From the NCBI GenBank assembly GCA_014762585.1, contig JABURN010000208.1, positions 1-18,449 on the forward strand: a DNA stretch of 18,449 bases. The letters are read 5' to 3'. The translations under genes and the position numbers were made by a program. The notes under the pieces were generated by a model. It was not told the origin of the DNA. It worked only from the letters and a program-made list of their open reading frames with translations, and did not search any database. Numbering within the stretch: the first letter of the stretch is position 1; every line of letters starts with the position of its first letter. This document shows, one piece after another, positions 7,448-18,449 of this stretch. The DNA is from Methylophaga sp. Its GTDB lineage: Bacteria > Pseudomonadota > Gammaproteobacteria > Nitrosococcales > Methylophagaceae.

Positions 7448-7657
7448 ATGGATAAACACGCGATTCAACAATTGGAACAGCAAGTCGATGAGCTGCTTCG
7501 TACCAGTCGCCGTTTGCGGGAAGAGAATATGCTGCTCAAATCTCAACAGGCAGCCTGGCTGAGCGAAAGGGCTCAACTGATTGAAAAAACCGATGTGGCT
7601 CGAAACCGTATTGAAAAAATGGTCAGTCGTCTGAAAGAATTGGATAACGAATTATGA
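7448..7657 (+). CDS. Short coiled-coil protein (TIGR02449 family, ZapB-like)
   Basis: A 69-residue protein that is essentially one helix with heptad-like Leu spacing (AIQQLEQQVDELLRTSRRLR onward), predicted to form a coiled coil. A small protein of the TIGR02449 family commonly lies directly upstream of zapA in non-enteric gammaproteobacteria, and this fits in length and position. Its size and fold resemble the division protein ZapB, but identity with E. coli ZapB is not shown, so no symbol is given. The ATG has no strong Shine-Dalgarno sequence, which is notable behind such a structured leader. The end overlaps zapA as ATGA, implying coupled translation and a probable shared role at the division ring. 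Confidence 0.82.
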   Translation: MDKHAIQQLEQQVDELLRTSRRLREENMLLKSQQAAWLSERAQLIEKTDVARNRIEKMVSRLKELDNEL

Positions 7658-7959
7658 GTTCGCCGGTTACCGTCAACATCCTGGGTAAGGAATATCAGAT
7701 TGCCTGCCCGGAAGAAGAAAAAGAGGCATTGATTGCTTCAGCGCGCATGGTCCACGAGAACATGGAAAAGATCCGCCAGAGCGGTAAGGTGGTCGGCGTG
7801 GATCGCATTGCGGTAATGGCGGCGCTCAATATTGCGCACGAGCTGATTCAAATCCAGCATGATGAGAGTCATGATCTGGAAAAAGTGAACAATAAAATTT
7901 TGCAGCTCAAAGAGCGGGTTAGTGCATTTCTGGATGAAGATCGTCAGCTCGAACTGTAA
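7654..7959 (+). CDS. zapA: Cell division protein ZapA
   Basis: FtsZ-associated protein, 101 aa, which promotes Z-ring assembly by cross-linking FtsZ filaments. The N-terminal globular part (VTVNILGKEYQIACPEEEKE, then LIASARMVHENMEKIR) is typical, as are GVDRIAVMAALNIAHELIQ and the C-terminal coiled coil (HDLEKVNNKILQLKERVSAF) that drives tetramer formation. Length is normal for the family. It overlaps the coiled-coil gene before it by 4 bp and is followed by the 6S RNA gene, as in most gammaproteobacteria. Confidence 0.95.
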   Translation: MSSPVTVNILGKEYQIACPEEEKEALIASARMVHENMEKIRQSGKVVGVDRIAVMAALNIAHELIQIQHDESHDLEKVNNKILQLKERVSAFLDEDRQLEL

Positions 7960-7965
7960 AAAAAC

Positions 7966-7996
7966 TTGAGCTTAGCGAATTAATATTGCGTATCAT
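7966..7996 (+). promoter_or_regulatory. Candidate 6S RNA promoter
   Basis: TTGAGC (7966-7971) and TATCAT (7991-7996) are separated by 19 bases, slightly long for sigma70. A start at about 8003-8005 would coincide with the start of the terminal 6S stem. 6S may also be made by read-through from zapA. Confidence 0.4.
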
Positions 7997-8004
7997 TTAG
8001 TTAT

Positions 8005-8182
8005 GTCCCTGCGGTGCTCGACAGCGACACTGTGTGTCTTGAGCCGATAAGCAAATGCTTAGGAAACCAAAATCTGGAAGTCGAAAAACAGGCCCGCTTT
8101 GACGGGAAGTTTGCCGGCTTCATGCGGTTTCCCTCTTGGACCAAATGGTTCAAGAACCCCCGTCGCATCGACACTGTGGGGC
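8005..8182 (+). ncRNA. ssrS: 6S RNA
   Basis: Regulatory RNA of about 178 nt that mimics an open promoter and binds sigma70 RNA polymerase, mainly in stationary phase. The ends pair: 8007-8016 with 8172-8181 (ten pairs including G-U), continued by TCGA (8018-8021) with TCGA (8168-8171) past a bulged base. The conserved GAGCCGATA lies at 8041-8049. The conserved hairpin CTTGGACC/GGTTCAAG (8135-8142 and 8147-8154, loop AAAT) matches the E. coli CTTGAACC/GGTTCAAG element, followed by the GTCGCATCG part of the closing stem. Its place directly after zapA is the usual one. Ends are set by pairing, so could be off by a few bases. In the rest of the 328-base stretch between zapA and aroE (8183-8287) I see no gene and no convincing terminator. 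Confidence 0.92.
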
Positions 8183-8287
8183 TTAATTTTTCCCCTTATC
8201 CTCATCTACTGTAGAAGCAGTCATAATCAACAACTAATAATGGCTGAGCAGTGTGATGAGGATATTTTTTATCACGCATTTCCGCGT

Positions 8288-9115
8288 TTAATTACTCTGC
8301 TGACTCCGAATCAATGCCATCACGCTACGTGTATCAGGCATAACCCCACGCCAGAGCCGGAATGCTTCCGCAGCCTGTTCAACCAGCATGCCCAGACCGT
8401 CAATAGCCTTTGCCGAACCATGTTGTTTGGCCCAGCTGATAAAAGCGGTATCGGAATCGCTGTACATCATGTCGTAGCAGGCCGCATTGTCTGCGAGCAG
8501 ATTATCGGGTAAAGGCGGGACTTCTCCCTGCAGGCTGGCGGCAGTGGCATTAATCACTACATCATAGGATGGCTTGATGTCTTCAAAACCGCCACCGCGG
8601 ATGTGACCGAGGTCACTGAACAGATCCGCCAGTGCGTGGGCTTTACTGGCTGTGCGGTTGGCCACGAACAGTTCGAGCGGGTCATAACCCAACAGCGGTT
8701 CAATCACCCCTCTTGCGGCACCGCCGGCCCCCAGAAGCAGAATACGTTTGCCTCTGAGTTCAATGCTGTTGTTATCGGTCAGATCCCGACACAGGCCAAC
8801 ACCGTCAGTGTTGTCGCCATACATCGAACCATCGTCATTAAATAACAGGGTGTTAATAGCGCCAGCCCGCTTGGCCCGGTTTGACTGATTTTCAACCAGT
8901 TGCCAGGCCTGTTCTTTAAACGGCACGGTGATATTAATGCCTTTGAGTTTGAGAATATCACGCAGCTGACTCAGGCTACTTTCCAGTGCATCCTGTGGGA
9001 CCTCAATCGCGGTGTATTCCAAATCCTGTTCTGTCTGTTTGGCGAACTCGCTATGAATTAGCGGGGATTTACTGTGGCTGATGGGGTTGCCGATCACGGC
9101 GTATTTGTCAGTCAT
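8288..9115 (-). CDS. aroE: Shikimate dehydrogenase (NADP+)
   Basis: Fourth step of the shikimate pathway: reduction of 3-dehydroshikimate to shikimate with NADPH, in the cytoplasm. 275 aa, as usual for AroE. Visible: the shikimate-binding NPISHSKSP (residues 10-18), NITVPFKE with catalytic K67, AGAINT with N88, DNTDGVG with catalytic D104, the nucleotide-binding loop GAGGAARG (129-136), NRTASKA (NADP-type basic patch) and the C-terminal GLGMLVEQAAEAF. The TITVP-type signature and GAGG loop favour AroE over the paralogues YdiB and RifI. It starts 6 bp after the hemB stop, so the two form an operon. It runs convergently toward the 6S RNA gene, with about 105 bases between their ends. Confidence 0.95.
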   Translation of the reverse strand: MTDKYAVIGNPISHSKSPLIHSEFAKQTEQDLEYTAIEVPQDALESSLSQLRDILKLKGINITVPFKEQAWQLVENQSNRAKRAGAINTLLFNDDGSMYGDNTDGVGLCRDLTDNNSIELRGKRILLLGAGGAARGVIEPLLGYDPLELFVANRTASKAHALADLFSDLGHIRGGGFEDIKPSYDVVINATAASLQGEVPPLPDNLLADNAACYDMMYSDSDTAFISWAKQHGSAKAIDGLGMLVEQAAEAFRLWRGVMPDTRSVMALIRSQQSN

Positions 9116-9121
9116 AAAGGC

Positions 9122-10280
<1,159 letters not shown>

Positions 10281-10292
10281 TTTATTACATCT

Positions 10293-10300
10293 GGTGGAGG
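10293..10300 (+). promoter_or_regulatory. carA ribosome binding site, sets a TTG start
   Basis: GGTGGAGG sits 6 bases before TTG at 10307. It is the only strong Shine-Dalgarno sequence here and no suitable in-frame ATG lies near, so it fixes the start. E. coli carA is also known to start at UUG. Confidence 0.8.
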
Positions 10301-10306
10301 TCTCCC

Positions 10307-11437
10307 TTGCGAACGAGTGCATTACTTGCTCTTGAAGACGGCACGGTTTATCACGGCGAATCGATTGGAGCCATTGGCCAGTCAGTCGGTGAAGTTGTGT
10401 TTAACACAGCAATGACTGGCTATCAGGAAATCCTGACTGATCCTTCCTATACCCGTCAAATAGTGACTCTGACCTACCCGCACATCGGCAACACAGGGGT
10501 GAATGCGGAAGACGAAGAGTCCGATAAGGTTTATGCGAGTGGTTTGATCATCCGTGATTTGTCGCCAGTTGTCAGCAGCTGGCGTAGTGAAGAGTCCCTG
10601 GACGCTTACCTGACCCGTCACAACGTGGTCGGCCTGGCCGGCATCGATACCCGCGCGCTGACCCGTCGTCTGCGTGAGAAAGGGGCGATGAATGGCTGCA
10701 TCGTGGCCGGTGATGATATCGATGTGAATGCCGCTATTGAAGCGGCCAAGTCCTTTGAAGGCTTGAAAGGTATGGATCTGGCTAAAGTGGTCAGCACCAA
10801 GGAAAGCTACAGTTGGGATGAGGGCATTTGGCACCTGGATGGTGAATCGAAAGCTTCTGAGCCCCGCTTCCATGTGGTCGCCTATGACTACGGTGCCAAG
10901 AAAAATATTCTGCGCATGCTGGTAGAACGGGGCTGTAAACTGACCGTGGTACCGGCTCAGACTTCTGCCGAAGAGGTACTGGCTTTGAATCCGGACGGCG
11001 TGTTTCTGTCCAACGGCCCTGGTGACCCGGAACCCTGTGATTATGCGATTCAGGCGATCCAGACATTGCTGGAAAAAGATCTGCCGATTTTCGGTATCTG
11101 CCTGGGCCATCAGCTGCTGGGTCTCGCCTGCGGTGCCAAGAGTGTCAAGATGAAGTTCGGCCATCATGGTGCCAACCATCCGGTACAGGAACTGCTGGCA
11201 GGCTTGGTGATGATCACCAGTCAGAACCACAGTTTTGCCATTGATGAAGCCTCATTGCCTGAGACACTGACCGCCACCCACCGCTCCTTGTTTGACGGTA
11301 CCCTTCAGGGGATTCATCACACCAGCAAACCGGCATTCAGTTTCCAGGGGCACCCCGAAGCCAGCCCCGGCCCGCAAGATGCGGCGCCGCTTTTTGATCA
11401 CTTTATCGATCTACTCGAACAAGCGACAGGTAAATAA
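10307..11437 (+). CDS. carA: Carbamoyl phosphate synthetase small (glutaminase) subunit
   Basis: Hydrolyses glutamine and channels ammonia to CarB for carbamoyl phosphate, the shared precursor of arginine and pyrimidines. 376 aa. The N-terminal CPSase domain ([34 protein letters not shown]) is followed by a class I glutamine amidotransferase domain with nucleophile C265 ([10 protein letters not shown]), H349 and E351 ([11 protein letters not shown]), and the oxyanion-region [12 protein letters not shown]. The start is TTG, supported by a strong ribosome binding site. Only 6 bp separate it from carB. There is no dapB upstream, unlike in several relatives; hemB lies divergently instead. Regulation probably acts through the leader hairpin region, but the signal is not visible. 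Confidence 0.97.
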   Translation: MRTSALLALEDGTVYHGESIGAIGQSVGEVVFNTAMTGYQEILTDPSYTRQIVTLTYPHIGNTGVNAEDEESDKVYASGLIIRDLSPVVSSWRSEESLDAYLTRHNVVGLAGIDTRALTRRLREKGAMNGCIVAGDDIDVNAAIEAAKSFEGLKGMDLAKVVSTKESYSWDEGIWHLDGESKASEPRFHVVAYDYGAKKNILRMLVERGCKLTVVPAQTSAEEVLALNPDGVFLSNGPGDPEPCDYAIQAIQTLLEKDLPIFGICLGHQLLGLACGAKSVKMKFGHHGANHPVQELLAGLVMITSQNHSFAIDEASLPETLTATHRSLFDGTLQGIHHTSKPAFSFQGHPEASPGPQDAAPLFDHFIDLLEQATGK

Positions 11438-11443
11438 TTCACG

Positions 11444-14400
11444 ATGGCGAAACGTACTGATATTCAAAGTATTCTGATTCTGGGCGCAGGTCCGATTGTG
11501 ATCGGCCAGGCCTGTGAATTCGATTATTCCGGTGCTCAGGCATGTAAAGCCCTCAAAGAGGAAGGTTATCGGGTCATCCTGGTGAACTCGAATCCGGCCA
11601 CTATCATGACCGACCCCAACATGGCCGATGCCACCTACATTGAACCCATCAACTGGCAGGCGGTTAAGAAGGTCATTGAAGCCGAACGTCCTGATGCCAT
11701 CCTGCCCACCATGGGCGGACAGACCGCACTGAACTGTGCGCTGGATCTGGAGAAAAACGGCGTTCTGGCTGAATTCGGTGTGGAAATGATCGGCGCCGAC
11801 AGCGAAGCCATCAATAAAGCCGAAGATCGTGACCTGTTCCGCGAAGCGATGCGTAAAATTGGCCTCGATATGCCACAGTCCGACATCGCCCACAGCCTGG
11901 ATGAGGCGTTGGCAGTGCAGGAAAAATTCGGTTTCCCGGTCATTATTCGCCCCTCATTCACCATGGGCGGCAGTGGTGGTGGTATCGCCTACAACAAGCA
12001 GGATTTCGTTGAAATCTGCCAGCGTGGTCTTTACCTCAGCCCGACCCATGAACTGCTGATCGAAGAATCGATCATCGGCTGGAAAGAATATGAAATGGAA
12101 GTGGTGCGTGACCGTAAGGACAACGCCATCATTATATGTTCGATTGAAAATCTGGACCCGATGGGCGTACACACGGGTGACTCGATTACGGTCGCACCGG
12201 CACAGACTCTGACCGATAAGGAATACCAGATCATGCGTAACGCCTCGCTGGCGGTACTGCGTGAGATCGGTGTCGATACCGGCGGTTCCAACGTACAATT
12301 TGCGGTGAACCCCGAAACCGGCCGTCTGATCATCATTGAGATGAACCCGCGGGTATCTCGTTCATCCGCACTGGCGTCCAAAGCCACTGGCTTCCCGATT
12401 GCCAAGGTGGCCGCCAAGCTGGCGGTGGGTTACACCCTGGACGAACTGCAGAACGAAATCACCGGTAACGCGACACCGGCCTCGTTCGAGCCTTCCATCG
12501 ATTACGTCGTTACCAAGGTGCCACGCTTTACTTTCGAGAAATTCCCACAAGCTGATAACCGTCTGAGCACTCAGATGAAATCTGTGGGTGAAGTCATGGC
12601 GATTGGCCGCAGTTTCCAGGAGTCTTTGCAGAAAGCGCTGCGTGGTCTGGAAATTGATCGTGACGGTCTGAATGAAATCCTGGACCTGACTGAAGAAGGT
12701 GTCGAGGAAACCCTGCGTCGTGAACTGAGCCTGCCTGGCTCGGATCGTCTCTGGTACGTGGCTGATGCCTTCCGCTATGGTTTCAGTTTTGAGGAAGTCC
12801 AGCGCCTGACCCATATCGACCCGTGGTTCCTGGTGCAGATTCAGGAGCTGGTTGAGATTGAAAACAGCCTGAAAGAGCGCTCGCTGAACGATCTGGATCA
12901 GAACGAAATGTTCCGTCTCAAGCGCAAAGGCTTCTCTGATTCCCGACTGGCCAAGCTGCTGTTGAAAACCGAAAAGCAGGTGCGTGAATATCGTCAGGAA
13001 ATGCAGGTTCGTCCGGTCTACAAACGCGTTGATACCTGTGCGGCTGAGTTTGCGACTACCACCGCTTACATGTACTCAAGCTACGATATCGAATGCGAAG
13101 CTGAGCCGACCGATCGTGACAAGATCATGATTCTGGGTGGTGGCCCCAACCGTATCGGTCAGGGTATCGAATTCGATTACTGCTGTGTTCATGCGGCACT
13201 GGCTTTGCGTGAAGATGGTTACGAAACCATTATGGTCAACTGTAATCCGGAAACCGTCTCTACCGATTACGACACCTCCGATCGTCTCTATTTCGAATCA
13301 TTGACGCTGGAAGATGTGCTGGAAATCGTTGACCTGGAAAAACCCAAAGGCGTGATTGTTCAGTTCGGCGGTCAGACACCGCTGAAACTGGCTCGCGCTC
13401 TGGAAGCCGCCGGTGTACCGATTATCGGTACCTCACCGGACGCGATTGACCATGCCGAAGACCGCGAACGTTTCCAGCAGATGGTGGAGAAACTGGGTCT
13501 GTTACAACCGCCTAACCGTCTGGCGCATTCCATCGATAATGCAGTGAACCTGGCTGCCGAAATCGGTTATCCGCTGGTGGTTCGCCCGTCATATGTTCTG
13601 GGCGGCCGCGCCATGGAAATTGTCTACAATGAGGAAGAACTGCAGCGCTATATGCTCAATGCGGTCAAAGTCTCCAATGACTCGCCGGTGCTCCTGGACC
13701 GCTTCCTGGACGATGCCATTGAAGTGGATGTGGATGCGATTTGTGATGGTAAAGAAGTCCTGATTGGCGGCATCATGGAACATATCGAACAGGCCGGTGT
13801 GCATTCCGGTGACTCTGCCTGTGCGATTCCGCCCTACAGTCTGAGCAATGCTGTTCAGGATCAGATGCGCGAGCAGGTTCGTCAGATGGCATTGGAACTC
13901 GGTGTCAAAGGCCTGATGAATACGCAGTTTGCCATCAAGGGTGAGGAAATCTTTATTCTGGAAGTGAACCCGCGTGCTTCCCGTACCGTGCCTTATGTGT
14001 CGAAATCTATCGGTGTGCCACTGGCCAAAGTCGCAGCGCGTGCGATGGCCGGCCGTACGCTGCTGGACCAGGATGTGACCAGGGAAGTGATTCCAAGCTA
14101 CTACTCGGTGAAAGAAGCCGTGTTCCCGTTCATCAAGTTCCAGAACGTGGATCCGATTCTGGGACCGGAAATGAAATCCACCGGTGAAGTCATGGGTGTG
14201 GGCCGGACCTTCGGTGAAGCTTTTGCCAAATCACAGCTGGCAGCCTCAGTGGTTCTGCCGACTGACGGTACAGCCTTTATTAGTGTCCGTGAGGCTGATA
14301 AGGTAGCTGTCGTGCAGATTGCCAAAGACCTGGCAGCACTGGGCTTCTCTTTGCTCGCAACACGTGGTACACAGAAAGTGCTGGCCGAGGCCGGTGTCGA

Positions 14401-14662
14401 CTGTGAGCCGGTCAACAAAGTGGCTGAAGGTCAGCCGCACATTGTTGACATGATCAAAAACGACGAAATCAATCTGATCGTTAACACCACCGAAGGACGT
14501 CAATCCGTTGCCGATTCGCGGGAGATTCGTCGTGCCGCATTGCACCATCAGGTGAATTACACCACCACACTGGCCGCAGCGCGTGCAACAGTGCAAGCCC
14601 TCAATAGTGAAGACATTGTTTCTGTGAACAGATTGCAATCTTTGCATGGAGAATTAAATTAA
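11444..14662 (+). CDS. carB: Carbamoyl phosphate synthetase large subunit
   Basis: ATP-dependent synthesis of carbamoyl phosphate from bicarbonate and ammonia supplied by CarA. 1072 aa, one less than recalled for E. coli. The two homologous synthetase halves are obvious: [19 protein letters not shown] near residue 10 is echoed by [19 protein letters not shown] near 562, and each half carries an ATP-grasp domain ([12 protein letters not shown] and [24 protein letters not shown] and [13 protein letters not shown]). An oligomerisation segment lies between them (about 400-550), and an allosteric MGS-like domain (from about 935) ends the protein, where UMP and ornithine bind in E. coli. The stop overlaps the greA start by one base (TAATG), so translation is coupled. 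Confidence 0.98.
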   Translation: MAKRTDIQSILILGAGPIVIGQACEFDYSGAQACKALKEEGYRVILVNSNPATIMTDPNMADATYIEPINWQAVKKVIEAERPDAILPTMGGQTALNCALDLEKNGVLAEFGVEMIGADSEAINKAEDRDLFREAMRKIGLDMPQSDIAHSLDEALAVQEKFGFPVIIRPSFTMGGSGGGIAYNKQDFVEICQRGLYLSPTHELLIEESIIGWKEYEMEVVRDRKDNAIIICSIENLDPMGVHTGDSITVAPAQTLTDKEYQIMRNASLAVLREIGVDTGGSNVQFAVNPETGRLIIIEMNPRVSRSSALASKATGFPIAKVAAKLAVGYTLDELQNEITGNATPASFEPSIDYVVTKVPRFTFEKFPQADNRLSTQMKSVGEVMAIGRSFQESLQKALRGLEIDRDGLNEILDLTEEGVEETLRRELSLPGSDRLWYVADAFRYGFSFEEVQRLTHIDPWFLVQIQELVEIENSLKERSLNDLDQNEMFRLKRKGFSDSRLAKLLLKTEKQVREYRQEMQVRPVYKRVDTCAAEFATTTAYMYSSYDIECEAEPTDRDKIMILGGGPNRIGQGIEFDYCCVHAALALREDGYETIMVNCNPETVSTDYDTSDRLYFESLTLEDVLEIVDLEKPKGVIVQFGGQTPLKLARALEAAGVPIIGTSPDAIDHAEDRERFQQMVEKLGLLQPPNRLAHSIDNAVNLAAEIGYPLVVRPSYVLGGRAMEIVYNEEELQRYMLNAVKVSNDSPVLLDRFLDDAIEVDVDAICDGKEVLIGGIMEHIEQAGVHSGDSACAIPPYSLSNAVQDQMREQVRQMALELGVKGLMNTQFAIKGEEIFILEVNPRASRTVPYVSKSIGVPLAKVAARAMAGRTLLDQDVTREVIPSYYSVKEAVFPFIKFQNVDPILGPEMKSTGEVMGVGRTFGEAFAKSQLAASVVLPTDGTAFISVREADKVAVVQIAKDLAALGFSLLATRGTQKVLAEAGVDCEPVNKVAEGQPHIVDMIKNDEINLIVNTTEGRQSVADSREIRRAALHHQVNYTTTLAAARATVQALNSEDIVSVNRLQSLHGELN

Positions 14663-15138
14663 TGGCTGTACCTATTACCTCGCGCGGTGCCGAAGCACTG
14701 AAGGACGAACTGAAACAACTGAAAACGGTAGCCCGGCCTCAGGTCGTGGCTGCGATCGCGGAAGCGCGTGAGCACGGTGATCTGAAAGAAAACGCCGAGT
14801 ATCACGCTGCCCGTGAACAGCAGAGCTTTATTGAAGGCCGTATTCAGGAACTGGAAGGCACGCTGTCACAATCACAAATCATTGATCCGGCTTCTTTGCC
14901 CAAAGATGGTCGTGTGGTTTTCGGCGTCACCGTCACCTTGCTCAATATTGATAACGATGCTGAGGTGAAATATCAGATAGTAGGTGACTATGAGTCTGAT
15001 ATTAAGCTGAACCGGATTTCGGTCTCGTCACCGATTGCCCGTGCACTGATCGGCAAAGAAATCGATGATGTGGTGACGGTGCAGGCACCGGGCGGTAATA
15101 TCGAATATGAAATTGTCGATATCAGCTACGAGAGCTAA
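14662..15138 (+). CDS. greA: Transcript cleavage factor GreA
   Basis: Rescues backtracked RNA polymerase by stimulating cleavage of the RNA 3' end. 158 aa, the family length. The N-terminal antiparallel coiled coil carries the acidic tip [16 protein letters not shown] with D40 and E43, which deliver the catalytic Mg2+; the C-terminal FKBP-like domain includes [19 protein letters not shown] and [21 protein letters not shown] lies 8 bases upstream of the ATG. The spacing shows it belongs to the carA-carB transcript; a carA-carB-greA operon is known in Pseudomonas aeruginosa. This ties greA supply to the control of carbamoyl phosphate synthesis. Confidence 0.97.
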   Translation: MAVPITSRGAEALKDELKQLKTVARPQVVAAIAEAREHGDLKENAEYHAAREQQSFIEGRIQELEGTLSQSQIIDPASLPKDGRVVFGVTVTLLNIDNDAEVKYQIVGDYESDIKLNRISVSSPIARALIGKEIDDVVTVQAPGGNIEYEIVDISYES

Positions 15139-15146
15139 ATCCTAGG

Positions 15147-15608
15147 ATGTTTTCAGGTTACAGTGGTGAACGCTTACTGCTCACTCTCTGGGTGGGCAGT
15201 CTCTGGGCTATTGGCTATCTGGCCGTGCCCATGGCCTTTGCCAACCTGGAAGTGCATATTGCCGGCAATTATGCCGGCAAACTGTTTTATGCAGTCAATA
15301 TTATCGGTGTGGTGTCAGCGACTATTCTGCTCATCAGCCGTTTGTTTATTTTCGGTGTGCGGGCATTTCCCCGTTACTGGCGCAGTTGGCTGATTCTGCT
15401 GATGTTGCTGGTGAGTCTTGCCTTTGTCGGCTTTATCCAACCGGAAATGCAGGCGCTGAAACAACTGGGCCTGGAGCAGGGGAGCAACATCGAACGTTTC
15501 AATGATCTGCATAAGCTGAGTGAAAATCTCTATTTGCTGTTGAGCCTGTTTGGGTTAATGTTGGTATTAACCACAGACAAACGTGCTGAAGCAGCCAACG
15601 AAGCCTGA
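15147..15608 (+). CDS. DUF4149 domain membrane protein
   Basis: A 153-residue inner-membrane protein with four predicted helices at about residues 10-31, 45-70, 80-97 and 127-142, and a charged loop between the last two (PEMQALKQLGLEQGSNIERFNDLHKLSENLY). The conserved FxxLHKLSxNLY-type stretch before the last helix and the N-terminal GERLLLTLWVGSLWAIGYLAVP suggest the DUF4149 family, whose function is unknown. The gene is 8 bp after greA and 3 bp before rlmE, so it is embedded in the long operon. A gene of similar kind lies after greA in Pseudomonas. The ribosome binding site is weak. Confidence 0.82.
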   Translation: MFSGYSGERLLLTLWVGSLWAIGYLAVPMAFANLEVHIAGNYAGKLFYAVNIIGVVSATILLISRLFIFGVRAFPRYWRSWLILLMLLVSLAFVGFIQPEMQALKQLGLEQGSNIERFNDLHKLSENLYLLLSLFGLMLVLTTDKRAEAANEA

Positions 15609-15611
15609 GTT

Positions 15612-16229
15612 ATGGCCAGAAGTAAATCCAGTCAAGGCTGGCTCAAAGAACACTTTGATGACCAGTATGTCAAAAAAGCCCAGCAGGCAGGCCACCGTTC
15701 GCGTGCCACTTTCAAGCTGGAAGAAATCGATAACAAGGACAAGCTGATCAAACCGGGCATGAGCGTAGTTGATCTTGGCGCGGCGCCCGGTGGCTGGTCG
15801 GATTATGCGCTGGGCAAAGTCGGTGAAAAAGGCACTGTCGTCGCTTTGGACATCCTCGAAATGACGCCGCTGACCGGTGTTCACTTCATTCAGGGTGACT
15901 TTCGCGAAGACGAAGTGCTCGATGAACTCAATAAGGTACTTGATGGTCGACACATAGACCTTGTTTTATCGGATATGGCCCCCAATATGACAGGGGTAGG
16001 ATCAATTGATCAGCCGGCCAGCATGCATCTGGTGGAACTGGCACTGGATTTTGCCGTCACCAACCTGAGTAAACAGGGCAGTTTTCTGGTCAAAGTGTTT
16101 CAGGGCGAAGGCTTTGATGAATTTCTCAAGGCCATGCGGGACAGCTTCAATAAAGTCGTCACCCGCAAGCCTGATGCGTCCAGAGCGAGGAGTCGTGAAG
16201 TCTACCTGCTTGGTCGCGGCCTAAAATAG
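15612..16229 (+). CDS. rlmE: 23S rRNA (uridine-2552 2'-O) methyltransferase RlmE (FtsJ/RrmJ)
   Basis: Methylates the 2'-O of U2552 in the A loop of 23S rRNA using S-adenosylmethionine, a late step in 50S maturation. 205 aa. The SAM site [15 protein letters not shown] (residues 52-66) and the K-D-K-E catalytic set are visible: K35 ([10 protein letters not shown]), D121 ([12 protein letters not shown]), K161 ([10 protein letters not shown]) and E196 (RSREVYLLG). The N-terminal [20 protein letters not shown] is typical. It is followed by ftsH after 29 bp, the usual arrangement, and is a heat-shock gene in E. coli. The divergent yhbY gene normally found next to rlmE is absent; a DUF4149 gene ends 3 bp upstream. 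Confidence 0.96.
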   Translation: MARSKSSQGWLKEHFDDQYVKKAQQAGHRSRATFKLEEIDNKDKLIKPGMSVVDLGAAPGGWSDYALGKVGEKGTVVALDILEMTPLTGVHFIQGDFREDEVLDELNKVLDGRHIDLVLSDMAPNMTGVGSIDQPASMHLVELALDFAVTNLSKQGSFLVKVFQGEGFDEFLKAMRDSFNKVVTRKPDASRARSREVYLLGRGLK

Positions 16230-16244
16230 CGTTTAATGGTAACC

Positions 16245-16249
16245 AGAGG
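16245..16249 (+). promoter_or_regulatory. ftsH ribosome binding site, favours a TTG start
   Basis: AGAGG is 9 bases before the TTG at 16259 but 18 and 21 before the in-frame ATGs at 16268 and 16271. The TTG start gives the N-terminus MNDMMKN, which resembles the MNDMAKN start recalled for other gammaproteobacterial FtsH proteins. Confidence 0.55.
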
Positions 16250-16258
16250 TACCAAACA

Positions 16259-18449
<2,191 letters not shown>

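Noticed and set aside
8216-8287. Possible terminator after 6S RNA or aroE (GTGAT/ATCAC and ACGC/GCGT inverted repeats near a T6 run)
   Set aside because: The stems have only 4-5 pairs, and the T-run lies inside the loop or on the wrong side of the stem for either strand.
8014-8512. Short plus-strand frames over the 6S RNA gene and the end of aroE
   Set aside because: They cover a structured RNA gene and antisense aroE, and their translations show no protein-like features.
10382-11230. A 282-codon minus-strand frame opposite carA
   Set aside because: Antisense shadow of carA with no recognisable domain or ribosome binding site.
11444-14662. Internal repeat within carB
   Set aside because: This is the ancient duplication of the two synthetase halves found in every CarB, not a recent repeat.
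16231-16258. Imperfect inverted repeat GTTT...AAAC with TGGT/ACCA before ftsH
   Set aside because: Short, interrupted arms and overlap with the ribosome binding site; no better than expected by chance.

Overview
The window reads as a stretch of core chromosome from a free-living gammaproteobacterium outside the Enterobacterales. The evidence is gene order and protein type: ygfB-pepP-ubiH-ubiI, zapA-6S RNA, carA-carB-greA and rlmE-ftsH-folP are all gammaproteobacterial neighbourhoods. HemB is the Mg2+ type seen in Pseudomonas, and the carAB-greA arrangement also resembles Pseudomonas. Base composition looks moderate and even throughout. I see no sign of transferred DNA, insertion sequences, CRISPR arrays, prophage or tRNA/rRNA genes. 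The genus cannot be fixed from this window.

Layout. (1) 1-2144, plus strand: the 3' part of the DEAD-box RNA helicase gene rhlB, overlapped by a small gene of unknown function, itself overlapped by a lipoprotein gene of unknown function. (2) 2141-7222, minus strand: a DUF502 membrane protein with its own likely promoter, then the operon ygfB-pepP-ubiH-ubiI (read right to left), which includes two flavin monooxygenases of ubiquinone biosynthesis. (3) 7223-7447: a compact divergent control region with overlapping back-to-back promoters, each transcript starting with a stem-loop. (4) 7448-8182, plus strand: a short coiled-coil protein gene, zapA (Z-ring protein) and the 6S RNA gene. (5) 8288-10138, minus strand: hemB-aroE. 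(6) 10139-10306: divergent control region with a hairpin in the carA leader. (7) 10307-18449, plus strand: carA, carB, greA, a DUF4149 membrane protein, rlmE, ftsH and the 5' part of folP, packed with gaps of at most 29 bp.

The genes are mostly housekeeping: RNA decay, ubiquinone, tetrapyrrole and shikimate synthesis, cell division, carbamoyl phosphate for arginine and pyrimidines, transcript cleavage, 23S rRNA methylation, membrane proteolysis and folate. I did not find a convincing new multigene system. The points most worth a second look are the nearly continuous stem-loop at 7350-7405 in the zapA leader, with a second one in the opposing ygfB leader; the carA leader hairpin; the two uncharacterised genes coupled to rhlB; and two local gene-order differences: no fau next to the 6S RNA gene and no yhbY next to rlmE.
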